Assembly (NCBI GenBank): GCA_964433905.1
Contig: CAYSSM010000001.1
Coordinates: 1-64,000 of the forward strand
Direction of reading: 5' to 3'
DNA length: 64,000 bases
Source of the DNA: CAYSSM01 sp964433905
GTDB taxonomy: Bacteria > Patescibacteriota > UBA1384 > UBA12157 > JAENIV01
Shown here piece after piece: positions 16,736 to 25,363 of this stretch. The position numbers and the translations under genes were made by a program. Each line of letters begins with the position of its first letter. Position 1 is the stretch's first letter. The notes below the pieces were generated by a model. It saw nothing but the letters and a program-made list of their open reading frames with translations, did no database searches and was not told the DNA's origin.

Positions 16736-17961
16736 TTTTTTTTCGGATTTTGATAGTACTTTTTACCTTGTAAATTTTTAGGCAAGAACTCGATATTTTC
16801 CTGGAATTTTTTGTCATCGGTCCATTTGTAATCTTTGCCGTAGCCGATATCTTTCATTAAGTTAGTGACGGCGTTACGCAGTTGTATTGGTACTGGTTCT
16901 AATCTTTTTTCATCTATATCTCTCATTGCCGCTATCAGACCATTATAACTGACCCGGGATTTAGGAGCAGTAGCTAAATATGTTGCGCATTGGGCTAAGA
17001 TAATCCCCGCTTCCGGCATGCCCACCATATGAACAGCTTGCATGGTTGAGGTTGCTACAACCAAAGCCGTCGGTTGAGCATTAGAGATATCTTCAGAGGC
17101 AAAAATAACCATTCTGCGGGCGATAAAAACAGGGTCTTCGCCGGCTTTAATCATTCTCGCCAACCAATATAAAGAAGCGTCTGGGTCAGAGCCGCGCATA
17201 GATTTGATAAAAGCGGAAATCACATCATAATGCCAATCCCCTTTTTTATCGTAATAAATAGCTTTTTGTTGAACTGCCTCTTCGGCAACTTTTAAAGTTA
17301 CATGTTTTGATGTGTAGATTGCTAATTCTAAAGCGTTTAGGGCTGTACGGGCATCACCATTGGATTTTTGTACAATATAATCAAGACCATTCTTATCAAA
17401 CTTATGTTTTTTATAGTAAACTGACGCCCGTCTGATTAGTATACTAACATCTTTGTCATCTAAAGCATTGAGTACAAAAACTTGAGACCGGGAAATTAGA
17501 GGAGCATTAACTTCAAAAGAAGGATTTTCGGTGGTGGCTCCTATTAGAATAATCGTGCCATCTTCGACTGAAGGCAAAAAAGCGTCTTGTTGAGCCTTGT
17601 TAAAACGATGAATTTCGTCAACAAATAAGATCGTTCTAGTATTGTTAAACTTTAATCTATCTTCAGCTTCTTTGATTATTTTTCTGACATCACCGACTCC
17701 GGAAGTAACAGCGCTGAATTGTTCAAAAATAGATTTAGTATAATGAGCAATTAAACTGGCTAGAGAAGTTTTGCCTGATCCCGGTGGTCCCCATAGAATT
17801 ATTGAAGAAAGGTTGCCTTTTTCGATCATCTTGCGAAGTGGTTTACCCTTGCCTAAAATATGCTCCTGGCCGACAAACTCTTCCAGTTTTTTAGGCCGCA
17901 TTCGTTCTGCCAACGGAGCAAAAGTGTTTTCTTTGCTATTAAATAAATCTGGTTTGTTCAT
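16732..17961 (-). CDS. rarA: Replication-associated recombination protein RarA
   Basis: A 409-residue AAA+ ATPase of the RarA/MgsA/WRNIP1 group that acts at stalled replication forks. Walker A is GPPGSGKTS, Walker B is LFVDEIHRFNK, sensor 1 is IGATTENPSFEVN, and the Arg finger region LISRSQVF follows. The C-terminal half has the family tetramerisation region (HYDVISAFIKSMRGSDPDA). It is coupled to the metallopeptidase gene downstream by a four-base overlap. Confidence 0.95.
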   Translation of the reverse strand: MNKPDLFNSKENTFAPLAERMRPKKLEEFVGQEHILGKGKPLRKMIEKGNLSSIILWGPPGSGKTSLASLIAHYTKSIFEQFSAVTSGVGDVRKIIKEAEDRLKFNNTRTILFVDEIHRFNKAQQDAFLPSVEDGTIILIGATTENPSFEVNAPLISRSQVFVLNALDDKDVSILIRRASVYYKKHKFDKNGLDYIVQKSNGDARTALNALELAIYTSKHVTLKVAEEAVQQKAIYYDKKGDWHYDVISAFIKSMRGSDPDASLYWLARMIKAGEDPVFIARRMVIFASEDISNAQPTALVVATSTMQAVHMVGMPEAGIILAQCATYLATAPKSRVSYNGLIAAMRDIDEKRLEPVPIQLRNAVTNLMKDIGYGKDYKWTDDKKFQENIEFLPKNLQGKKYYQNPKKN

Positions 17962-18074
17962 ATAGCCACATTGTATAGTAACTTTGGTTTCAAAAAAAGT
18001 CCAAATGGACTTTTTTAAATATACATAAAATTACCTCCCAACAAGAAAGACGGCTCCTTGCGGGTAAATGGTTT

Positions 18075-18341
18075 TTAGATCTTGTAAACTTTGTCTCCTT
18101 CACGTACTTTATCGGAGACTTTTACGCCGACAATGTCACCTTTTTTTGCCTCTTCGACTTCTTTGTGATCAACTTGAATTGAATCAATGTCTTGATCAAT
18201 CTCGGTTGAATGGCCCTTTATTTTGACCTTGTCACCCTTTTTTAAGGTATCTTTTAGGTCGATAATACCGACGCCGATTTTAGAATAGAAATGTGAAATT
18301 TCACCGATCGGTTTACCTTCGATTTTTTCTTCCTTTGCCAT
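18075..18341 (-). CDS. EF-Tu domain 2-like small protein
   Basis: An 88-residue protein with the beta-barrel pattern of translation factor domain 2: GEISHFYSKIGVGIIDL, LKKGDKVKIKG, and a closing GDIVGVKVSDKVREGDKVYK. There is no GTPase domain. Stand-alone proteins of this kind are known in archaea and candidate-phyla bacteria and are annotated as translation elongation factor-like. The job is unknown. It has its own promoter region and no operon partners. Confidence 0.8.
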   Translation of the reverse strand: MAKEEKIEGKPIGEISHFYSKIGVGIIDLKDTLKKGDKVKIKGHSTEIDQDIDSIQVDHKEVEEAKKGDIVGVKVSDKVREGDKVYKI

Positions 18342-18381
18342 TTATATCACCTCCCTTCTTTTTTTATCATACTGTATATAC

Positions 18382-18410
18382 TTGACAAATGTCAAAATGT
18401 GTGCTACAAT
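18382..18410 (+). promoter_or_regulatory. Extended -10 promoter of transglycosylase gene
   Basis: TTGACA (18382-18387) and TGC-TACAAT (box 18405-18410), 17 bases apart. The start point should be about 18417, at the base of the hairpin that follows. Confidence 0.75.
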
Positions 18411-18416
18411 ACGGGG

Positions 18417-18445
18417 TCTTCTGGAAATGTCCAGGAGATTTTTTT
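18417..18445 (+). terminator. Promoter-proximal terminator/attenuator
   Basis: TCTTCTGG and CCAGGAGA form a stem with an AAATGT loop, followed by seven T residues. It begins about where transcription starts. The same hairpin, with changed loop, lies in the same place before the gene at 19609. Confidence 0.7.
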
Positions 18446-18447
18446 AT

Positions 18448-18491
18448 CCTTCGATTTTACTCAGGATAATCCTGAGCCTGTCGAAGGGATT
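18448..18491. repeat. TCCTTCGA...CTGAGC hairpin repeat
   Basis: TCCTTCGATTTTACTCAGGA followed by its imperfect inverse TCCTGAGCCTGTCGAAGGGA. Members of this family also appear near 6808-6834, 16236-16295, 19396-19492 and 43667-43745. Confidence 0.65.
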
Positions 18492-18581
18492 AACCTTAAA
18501 ATTTTGTCCCATTGATCTTTCTGGAGGCAACTTCAGAAGGGCGCAAACAAGATAAAGTTTATAAGGCTAAGGATTACATAA

Positions 18582-19307
18582 ATGTTTACCTTAATTCGTT
18601 CGACTTACATTCGCTTAACTTATGGATTAACTTTGAACAAATTCTGGAATACTTCTGAGTACTTTAAAAACTTAATTCAAGATAATTATCAAAAAATTTC
18701 GGCTGTTTCAATGGCTATCAAACTTATTATGGTTTTAGTCATTTTGGCTTTAACTCCGATGGATACTATTAAAGCTAAACGCGAAACTTACAAGACGGCC
18801 GTCAAATTAGATACCACTAATCCTTTTGTGTTAAGAAGCGATAATCGTCAAGTGGCGATTGCTGTCGGTCAAGCTAATGTTGATAAGAACAGTAAAAAAG
18901 CTACCGGCCAAATCGCTTATGCCGGTCGTATCGAAACCGTTTCCGGAGTGGAAAACTTTATAGGTTTATATAAAGATGCCGCTAGCCGCTATGGTATTCC
19001 ATGGCAGGTCTTAGCTGCAGTCCACTATGTTGAAACCGGAGCTTCCGGTTCAACCGACCGTAGCTCTTATGCCGGCGCTCAGGGTCCGATGCAGTTTATG
19101 CCTGGTACCTGGAGAGCTTATGGCGTTGATGGTAACAATGACGGTGTAACTGATGCAAACGATGTTAACGATGCTGTTTATGGTGCTGCTAACTTGTTAG
19201 CGGCTTCCGGTGCAGCTGAAGGAAACGTCGATGGTGCCTTATTTAACTATAACCACTCACAAAGTTATGTGAATAAAGTTAAAGAAGTGGCATCAAGCAT
19301 TCAGTAA
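18582..19307 (+). CDS. Secreted lytic transglycosylase (SLT domain)
   Basis: A 241-residue protein with a cytoplasmic basic N-terminus, one hydrophobic segment (about residues 45-60), and a C-terminal SLT/lysozyme-like domain: VLAAVHYVETGASG contains the catalytic Glu, and AGAQGPMQFMPGTW and LFNYNHSQSYVNKV are the family blocks. The loop DGNNDGVTDAND is an EF-hand-type calcium site inside the domain. It should cleave peptidoglycan glycan strands outside the cell membrane. The leader carries an attenuator-like hairpin, a repeat and a second hairpin. It shares promoter architecture and an N-terminal design with the gene at 19609. Confidence 0.9.
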   Translation: MFTLIRSTYIRLTYGLTLNKFWNTSEYFKNLIQDNYQKISAVSMAIKLIMVLVILALTPMDTIKAKRETYKTAVKLDTTNPFVLRSDNRQVAIAVGQANVDKNSKKATGQIAYAGRIETVSGVENFIGLYKDAASRYGIPWQVLAAVHYVETGASGSTDRSSYAGAQGPMQFMPGTWRAYGVDGNNDGVTDANDVNDAVYGAANLLAASGAAEGNVDGALFNYNHSQSYVNKVKEVASSIQ

Positions 19308-19317
19308 ATACTATACA

Positions 19318-19358
19318 AAAAGAGCCCCTCTGTCCTTTCAGGACACGGGCTCTTTTTG
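19318..19358 (+). terminator. Intrinsic terminator
   Basis: AAAAAGAGCCC and GGGCTCTTTTT form a strong stem around an inner GTCC/GGAC hairpin, ending in a T-run. It closes the transglycosylase gene. Confidence 0.9.
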
Positions 19359-19395
19359 GTATTTATTAATGTAACGGATCTTATAAATACTTAAC

Positions 19396-19492
19396 AGTCA
19401 TCCTGAACCGAAAGTGAAGGATCTCTCAACTTGTTTGAGTTGCCCCGTATTCATGGCAGAGATCCTTCGCCTGACGGCTCGGAATGACATCG
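19396..19492. repeat. GTCATCCTGA...GGAATGAC inverted repeat
   Basis: A roughly 95-base intergenic element with ends GTCATCCTGAACCGAAAGTG and GGCTCGGAATGACATCG that are imperfect inverses, and inner AGGATCTCT/AGAGATCCT arms. This type of palindromic repeat is widespread in environmental bacterial genomes. Confidence 0.6.
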
Positions 19493-19530
19493 AAAAAACC
19501 TTTTTCAATGGTCTCATTGCGTACAGCTAT

Positions 19531-19559
19531 TTGACATCCTTTTAAGAATGTGCTATACT
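19531..19559 (+). promoter_or_regulatory. Extended -10 promoter of hydrolase gene
   Basis: TTGACA (19531-19536), 17-base spacer, TGC-TATACT (box 19554-19559). Confidence 0.8.
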
Positions 19560-19565
19560 ATTAGG

Positions 19566-19593
19566 TCTTCTGGAAAACCCGGAAGATTTTTTT
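19566..19593 (+). terminator. Promoter-proximal terminator/attenuator
   Basis: TCTTCTGG and CCGGAAGA (one U-G pair) form a stem followed by seven T residues, at the predicted transcription start. The word GGTCTTCTGGAAA is shared with the hairpin at 18417. Confidence 0.7.
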
Positions 19594-19608
19594 AATAGAA
19601 AGAATATT

Positions 19609-20214
19609 ATGATAAACATTTCTAAAAAGACCCGAAGAACAATTAAAAAGAATTTTAAAAGATATTCTAAGAAGATCTCTGCTTTACTTATGGTTTCAAA
19701 ACTGTTAGTTGTAACTGGCCTCTTTGCTATCGTTCCTGTTAATATGTTGTCATCTAAGGCAGCAAATTATCAAACTGATGTTAAATTAAATACCAATCAG
19801 CCATTACTCTTAGAATTGCCTGAAAAGAAAGTAGAAATTAAAACCGGTATGAGTAAAATTGATTTAGAAAAGCGTAACCTTTCATATGACCCTGAAACTA
19901 TGAAAGCGATGATTCAAGAAATTGCTCCGGAATATGGTGTTGACTGGCGATTAGTTTACGCTATCGGTTATCACGAATCAGGCAATTTCAACTCATCCTT
20001 AGCGCGAAGAAACAATAATTTCTTCGGTCGTAAAGCTGTAAGCGGCGGTTATGCCAGTTGGAGCACGCCGGAAGATGGAATTCGCAATCAATTTGAGTAC
20101 TTAAAATCCCGATATTTTAACCGTGGTATGGATACTCCGGTTAAGATAAACCCGGTTTATGCCGAAGATATGAGCTGGCATTACAAAATCGAAGCCGTTA
20201 TGAACTCTCTGTAA
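19609..20214 (+). CDS. Secreted glucosaminidase-like cell wall hydrolase
   Basis: A 201-residue protein with a very basic N-terminus, a hydrophobic segment (about residues 25-45), and a C-terminal lysozyme-like domain. YGVDWRLVYAIGYHESGNF places the catalytic Glu, and NNNFFGRKAVSGGYASW is the block found in Mannosyl-glycoprotein endo-N-acetylglucosaminidase-type (LytF/FlgJ-like) enzymes. It is probably a peptidoglycan hydrolase acting outside the membrane. N-terminal half and leader resemble the gene at 18582. It ends two bases before the stop of the convergent gene at 20216. Confidence 0.85.
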   Translation: MINISKKTRRTIKKNFKRYSKKISALLMVSKLLVVTGLFAIVPVNMLSSKAANYQTDVKLNTNQPLLLELPEKKVEIKTGMSKIDLEKRNLSYDPETMKAMIQEIAPEYGVDWRLVYAIGYHESGNFNSSLARRNNNFFGRKAVSGGYASWSTPEDGIRNQFEYLKSRYFNRGMDTPVKINPVYAEDMSWHYKIEAVMNSL

Positions 20215-20215
20215 A

Positions 20216-21340
20216 TTATTCGATTTTAATTTTATCAAAAACATCGGGAGGGACGATTTCGTACCAAAACTGGCCTGGCAGAAATTCAATTTCTTCGCCT
20301 TGGCTATCATAGAATTTAGTTCTATCTTTAAGGTTGGCCTTTTTCCAAGTAGCATCGATTTTTTTACCTCCATAAAAGACATAAGCTTTGCCCTCGCCAA
20401 TTGTTTCCATTGTCCAGCTGTTTTCGTTAATTCGGGTTAATCCTTCCTTTCTGTTGACGGATTGGATAATAATATTGACGGGAGATAATTGATTGCCTGT
20501 ACTGCGGTCTTTGTGGGGAGAATCAGATAATGTTCTCGGATAATTATTATTGATGGGGTCGAACTGGTAGTTAACTTTGTAAGAATATGATGAAAAATCA
20601 ATTGTAATACTTTGTGGCAAAGAACTAACAATAAATTTCTTAGGGTCCAGAAAATTAAATGCGGTAAAATCACCGTTCATATCCCACCCTTTGGATTTTG
20701 CTATCTCGTAAAGTTTAACAGTATTGGTGTACATGGTGTGCTCAATGGCTTTACCAGCTTCCAATTCGCGCCAATATGCCTTATCATCCAGGGCAAATTG
20801 GTCTAAATCGAGAGACCCTTCTCGAGGTATGCGGTCCAAAGCATCAATGTTGCCTCCCACATGGGCAAGGAAGGCGTTGTATTCGGCTGCCCAGTCCAAA
20901 AAGAAGGTCCGCATTGATCTGACAGGCCCTACTTTTTCGGCGTCTTTAGGGCCGTATATGGCCATAAAACGAGTAATTCCGCCTTCAGAGATTGCTTCAT
21001 AAACAATCGAGGCCTTATCAAGGCCGATTTGGGGTCTGGCTTGAGAGTGGTTTTCGATAATAACGGCTAAAGGATGACGATTAGCCGTTTCCTGTTCTGC
21101 TTGCGTTCCATCCAAGGGGTTAGCTGTCGTCGTCGGTTTAGGCGTTTTTTTTGCAAAAAACAAATTACTCTCGAAACTTTCCTTTTTGAAATATTGTTTG
21201 TAGGCAACATAACCAGCGGCGCCAAGGGCACTACCGAATACAATAGCAAATAAAACAACAAAAATTTTTTTACGGGCCATCTTTGGATTACGAGCAATTA
21301 TTTTTTTATCGGTAGCGTTAATTGCCGCCACTTTATTCAT
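20216..21340 (-). CDS. DUF3048 lipoprotein-like/anchored protein
   Basis: The 374-residue product has a basic N-terminus, one membrane anchor (about residues 25-48), and two DUF3048 regions: NRHPLAVIIENHSQARPQIG, SEGGITRFMAIYG and GPVRSMRTFFLDWA are hallmarks of the N-terminal part (YerB family), and YVFYGGKKIDATWKK with FLPGQFWYEIVP of the C-terminal part. The family is extracytoplasmic and of unknown function. It is the last gene of the envelope run 26566 to 20216; the gene before it is four bases away. Confidence 0.88.
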   Translation of the reverse strand: MNKVAAINATDKKIIARNPKMARKKIFVVLFAIVFGSALGAAGYVAYKQYFKKESFESNLFFAKKTPKPTTTANPLDGTQAEQETANRHPLAVIIENHSQARPQIGLDKASIVYEAISEGGITRFMAIYGPKDAEKVGPVRSMRTFFLDWAAEYNAFLAHVGGNIDALDRIPREGSLDLDQFALDDKAYWRELEAGKAIEHTMYTNTVKLYEIAKSKGWDMNGDFTAFNFLDPKKFIVSSLPQSITIDFSSYSYKVNYQFDPINNNYPRTLSDSPHKDRSTGNQLSPVNIIIQSVNRKEGLTRINENSWTMETIGEGKAYVFYGGKKIDATWKKANLKDRTKFYDSQGEEIEFLPGQFWYEIVPPDVFDKIKIE

Positions 21341-21343
21341 TAT

Positions 21344-22405
21344 TTACCTCCATGAAAGAAGTTTAATTTCATCAATAATGTTAACTATTTTCTTTTCAAG
21401 CATATTTTGCAGGTTAAAACTATAAATCCCCTCTTTCGGTTTTAAAAAAGCAACGGCAGAGCCGTTATTCGATATAATCGGTTGTCTACTTATATTGTCG
21501 CTTGTTATCTGGATAGTATCTCCGCCGTCAAGCTTAGCGGTATAGACATCTGAATTAGCATTATCCATTACTTCATAAACCATTTTTATGCCATCTTGGT
21601 CAATTTCAAACGAAGTTACTTTTTTAGGAAGAGCTACGGCAGAAATTTGAGTAATTTCTTTACCGTTTTCCTTGACGGAGAAAATATTGGCGCTATCTTT
21701 TTGTTGGATATAATATATTTTATCGGTTTTATCCCATGAAATTTGACTAATTTTACCGTCAATAAGCTTACCTACATTTTGGGAATCGATATTAATTGTC
21801 CAGCAAGAACTTCCGGTTTCAGCTAAACAGTAAACGATTTTGTCTCCATCATTGCTCCAAGAATAATCAGTAATTTTTGCTTTAAATTGATCCTCTAAAG
21901 GGTAACTTAACCCGGTGGCAAGATTCATTATAAAAATAAAGTCTTCGTCGGAAGTTTTTCCTATATAGGCTAATTTAGCTCCTCCGGGACTGTATTTTGG
22001 TTTAATAAAGTCGGTATAATTTTTCAAATCGCTATTTAAACTAACGATTTTTTCCGACTGATTGCTGGATAAATCAACCTGCCAAATCTCCCAGCTATTA
22101 TTTTCTTTTGAATCGTAGGCAATTTTTTGACCATTTTTATTAACCGATAAATTGTTTACCGCACCAGTTGATTGAAATCTTTCAATTCTTTGTGTTGCCA
22201 AATCTACATCCAATGCCGGATTGATCCGGAAAAGATTGCTCTCCTGGCTGTAATAAATGTAACCGGTTTGACTGGTCTTTTCTGGTTCGATAGATTCGGC
22301 ACCGGTAGTAAAATATTTATCTATAATCTTAAAATAAATAAATACACCGACTCCCGTAAAAACTACGAGGTATGATATAAATAAAACCCAAGAAATTTTT
22401 TTCAT
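21344..22405 (-). CDS. Membrane-anchored beta-propeller protein
   Basis: A 353-residue protein with one N-terminal membrane segment (about residues 5-26), followed by TolB/WD40-like (PD40) repeats: recurring patterns such as YSPGGAKLAYIG, YSWSNDGDKIVYCL and ISWDKTDKIYYIQ. The propeller lies outside the membrane and probably binds protein or glycan partners; no enzyme motifs are seen. It is packed four bases from the DUF3048 gene and three from the histidine kinase gene, so it may work with both. Confidence 0.8.
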   Translation of the reverse strand: MKKISWVLFISYLVVFTGVGVFIYFKIIDKYFTTGAESIEPEKTSQTGYIYYSQESNLFRINPALDVDLATQRIERFQSTGAVNNLSVNKNGQKIAYDSKENNSWEIWQVDLSSNQSEKIVSLNSDLKNYTDFIKPKYSPGGAKLAYIGKTSDEDFIFIMNLATGLSYPLEDQFKAKITDYSWSNDGDKIVYCLAETGSSCWTINIDSQNVGKLIDGKISQISWDKTDKIYYIQQKDSANIFSVKENGKEITQISAVALPKKVTSFEIDQDGIKMVYEVMDNANSDVYTAKLDGGDTIQITSDNISRQPIISNNGSAVAFLKPKEGIYSFNLQNMLEKKIVNIIDEIKLLSWR

Positions 22406-22407
22406 AT

Positions 22408-23751
22408 TTACTTTTTCTCAGTAATAATCGGGAAAACGATCGTAAACTGGCTGCCGACATCTTTCATTGAATCAACATAAATTTCACCGTTCATTCGATG
22501 GATTATTTCTCGCGTAATCCATAACCCCAAACCTGTTCCCGGAATGTTAATCGTCTGATCATTTTGAATGCGGTAAAATTTCTCAAATAATCTTTTACGG
22601 TCTTCGGGTGACATCCCGATACCCGTATCTTTAATAATTGTTTTTAGGTGATTGTCTTCAACCTGGTGGGAAATTTCGACCCCGCCTTTAAAAGTATATT
22701 TAATCGCATTTCCCAAGAGATTGTCTAAAACTTGAGCTATTTTATCAGAATCGACAAAAATATTTGGCCGTGTTTTATTTAGACTATTATCCGGTTCATA
22801 TTTAATTGTTAGTTTTTTCTCATCAGCTTTAACCTTAATTTCAGAAATAACTTCGGTGATGTTCTTAGTTATATCCATTGGCTGCATATCAAATTGCATT
22901 CTCCCTTGTTCAAGACGGGAGACATCCAATAATTCATTGACTAAAACATCCAGCCTGCGGACATTGGCAAACGCCTTATCCAAATGGTCACGAGCTTTCT
23001 GATCGACTTTGCCGCCAACACCTTCAAAAATCATTGATAAATAGCCCTTAATGGCTGCCATTGGTGTTTTGAGCTCGTGAGAAGCAATGGAAATAAAGTC
23101 ATCCTTCATTTTGTCGACTTCTTTCAACCGTTGGAACAAAACGGCGTATTCAAAAAATCTAAAATGATTGATAAGAAGCAGCAGGACAAAAAAGACGGTG
23201 ATAACTAAGAAAATTAACGATTGTGAAAGGGTTTTGCGGGTTAAGGCGTCAATGTCTTGAAGGGAAACTTTCATATTAACTAAAGCTTGATTTTGACCGG
23301 AAAGATTTGAAAGTGGAGTGATGACGGTCCAAAATCGTTCCGGGTTTGTTTCTTGACTGTCGATTGTCAAGCTGGCGACGCTTTCATTTTGAACCCACGA
23401 GATGGTGTTTTGTAACGATTTGTAGATTAATCCTAAGTTTTTTGTGTCAGAACTGGCGATAACAATAAAACCGTCATCTTGAGGCCTTAAAACGGTTATT
23501 TCTTTAACTTCCATGGAGGATTTGATAATCTGATCGATAACGGTTTGAATCGCCGCTTCATTTTCTAATCTGTCAGCAACGGCTCCGGCAAAAACATCTT
23601 CAGCCAGAGCGGCTTTTCTCTGAAGTTCAGCATCCATGTTTTTTTGAGTATTCTGAATACTCCACAAAGTATTGGCGACGATGGCAACAGGAATAAAAAT
23701 AATCAAAATCAGAGAGTAGACAAACTGAAAATTGTCTTTAAGAAACTTCAA
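22408..23751 (-). CDS. Sensor histidine kinase
   Basis: A 447-residue membrane kinase. Transmembrane segments at about 11-30 and 178-197 enclose an extracytoplasmic sensing region of about 150 residues. The HisKA box IASHELKTPMAAIKGYL has the phospho-accepting His at about residue 225. The ATP-binding domain shows the N box (LLGNAIKYT), DTGIGMSPED and GTGLGLWI. No response regulator gene is next to it, so it is an orphan in this window. It is embedded among surface-protein genes, suggesting envelope monitoring. Confidence 0.92.
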   Translation of the reverse strand: MKFLKDNFQFVYSLILIIFIPVAIVANTLWSIQNTQKNMDAELQRKAALAEDVFAGAVADRLENEAAIQTVIDQIIKSSMEVKEITVLRPQDDGFIVIASSDTKNLGLIYKSLQNTISWVQNESVASLTIDSQETNPERFWTVITPLSNLSGQNQALVNMKVSLQDIDALTRKTLSQSLIFLVITVFFVLLLLINHFRFFEYAVLFQRLKEVDKMKDDFISIASHELKTPMAAIKGYLSMIFEGVGGKVDQKARDHLDKAFANVRRLDVLVNELLDVSRLEQGRMQFDMQPMDITKNITEVISEIKVKADEKKLTIKYEPDNSLNKTRPNIFVDSDKIAQVLDNLLGNAIKYTFKGGVEISHQVEDNHLKTIIKDTGIGMSPEDRKRLFEKFYRIQNDQTINIPGTGLGLWITREIIHRMNGEIYVDSMKDVGSQFTIVFPIITEKK

Positions 23752-23760
23752 AAATCCTCC

Positions 23761-24879
23761 TTAATTGGTTACCTTCTTTGATTTTCGGTAATAAAAGAAA
23801 ATTACCGCTAAAATGGCAATACCGATTATTCCGGCGATGATATACAAATAATTTTTGATGGCATATGTCGTCGAATTGGTTAAGGAAAGCGAAGAACCAG
23901 CTGGGTTATCAGCGGTGGCTTGAGCTTTGGCAATAGTAAAGGGATATGGTCCGGTTGTCTCGGCTACCTGGCCGTTATTTACTTCAACAAAAGCTTCGTG
24001 ACTGCCCGGTTCAAGCGGTTTTTCCAAGGTATATGTCCAATCGCCGTTTGAATTGGATTGAACGGAAACAACAATCGGTTGGGATTCAATTGTAAGTTTT
24101 ACAAAGGTGTCTTTTAAGCTAACGCCGGAAAAAATTAAAAACTCTTGGCCTTGACTGCTTTTTCGACCTTCAATTTTTTCCAAACGGTTGGCTTTGTCTT
24201 TAAAAAGGTCAAATTTAACCGACTTAAGGAGTATGGAACCGGTTGTAAGATTACTGGATTGAATCGGCGTTGGCGTATTTTTAGGAACTGGCAAAGTCGC
24301 TTGTGGAGTTGGCGTGGCAGAAGATGAACTTTTTGGGGTGCTTTGAGTTGCGGCGGATGGTGTTGGGATCGGGGAAGTATTTTCGGTTGCGCTTGGCGTA
24401 GGAGTGGATTGAGCCGGCGTAGGTGTAATTACCTTAGTGGGAACAGGTGTAGTTGTCGCATTGTTGGTTGTATTTGTGCTGGTATTTTGAACATTAATAA
24501 TAATTTTATCCGAGTAAGTTACTATTTGGCCGTCGCCAATATGGGCTTCTGCCCATATTCGATACGGGCCATTAGCAAGAGAGCTGGTATTTAGATTAAG
24601 AGAAAAATAAGTTCCTTGTACTTGACTTGCTATTCCCAAAAAAAGTCTATTGCTGGCAGAATTTAAGGCGTAAATGTCCATTTCTTGGACAACCGTGGGA
24701 TTGATATAAACCATAATAGTAGCATTACCCGATACAGTTGTATTATTTACAGGATTGATAATATAAGGTTTCGGCTGGGTAAAACCTGTCGTTGTCGCAG
24801 ATTGACCCAGTGATACCTTGATGCCTATAAGAGCAAAAACTATGCTAAACATACCAAACAAAAAATATTTGGTTCCCAC
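23761..24879 (-). CDS. Secreted Ig-like domain protein with C-terminal anchor
   Basis: A 372-residue protein with a signal peptide (about 1-26), an Ig-like beta domain (about 35-130), a low-complexity Thr/Pro/Ser linker of about 70 residues, a second beta domain (about 210-315, SGVSLKDTFVKLTIES), and a C-terminal membrane helix (345-365) followed by a short basic tail. This is a cell-wall spanning, stalk-like architecture. There is no LPxTG signal. Likely an adhesion or S-layer associated protein. It lies ten bases above the kinase gene. Confidence 0.75.
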   Translation of the reverse strand: MGTKYFLFGMFSIVFALIGIKVSLGQSATTTGFTQPKPYIINPVNNTTVSGNATIMVYINPTVVQEMDIYALNSASNRLFLGIASQVQGTYFSLNLNTSSLANGPYRIWAEAHIGDGQIVTYSDKIIINVQNTSTNTTNNATTTPVPTKVITPTPAQSTPTPSATENTSPIPTPSAATQSTPKSSSSATPTPQATLPVPKNTPTPIQSSNLTTGSILLKSVKFDLFKDKANRLEKIEGRKSSQGQEFLIFSGVSLKDTFVKLTIESQPIVVSVQSNSNGDWTYTLEKPLEPGSHEAFVEVNNGQVAETTGPYPFTIAKAQATADNPAGSSLSLTNSTTYAIKNYLYIIAGIIGIAILAVIFFYYRKSKKVTN

Positions 24880-24942
24880 ACATCCTCCTTATTGTCTTCT
24901 TTATTCCATACTAATATTATTTTCAATAGTTCGCAAGTAAAT

Positions 24943-25362
24943 TTATTTTTCTAATATCGCCAAAGCTTTTTTAAGAAGCGGAAGGTTATCTTTTTTATAA
25001 CCCACTATTTTAGAAGCGTCTTTTGGGAAAAACCAACGGGCGTCTTTAAGTTCGGCTGTTTGGTGAGTTAAAACGGCATTAACCGGTGCTTCCATAAGGT
25101 AAAAATAAACAAATTTATGAATAGTATCATCATCTTGTTTGAACCAATAACTAATTTTATCGAGTAATTTTACTACCCGAACGTTTTCAAAACCAATTTC
25201 CTCTGCGACTTCGCGACCAGCGGCAATTTCCGGTTTTTCGCCTTTTTCAATATGGCCTTTGGGAAAAGTCCATTTATCAAACGAATCCAATACTAAAACT
25301 ATCTGAAAGTGTTTGTCTACTTTCTTGTAAATTAGTCCGCCGGCTGAAAATTCCATCCTCAT
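24943..25362 (-). CDS. NUDIX hydrolase
   Basis: A 139-residue NUDIX protein. The Nudix box GHIEKGEKPEIAAGREVAEE followed by IGF matches GX5EX7REUXEEXGU. Family members cleave nucleoside diphosphates linked to another group. The N-terminal FSAGGLIYKK and the WTFPKGH lead-in suggest a diadenosine polyphosphate or (d)NTP substrate. It follows the Pro-rich anchored protein gene by one base, but function in the envelope cluster is not evident. Confidence 0.92.
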   Translation of the reverse strand: MRMEFSAGGLIYKKVDKHFQIVLVLDSFDKWTFPKGHIEKGEKPEIAAGREVAEEIGFENVRVVKLLDKISYWFKQDDDTIHKFVYFYLMEAPVNAVLTHQTAELKDARWFFPKDASKIVGYKKDNLPLLKKALAILEK

Positions 25363-25363
25363 A

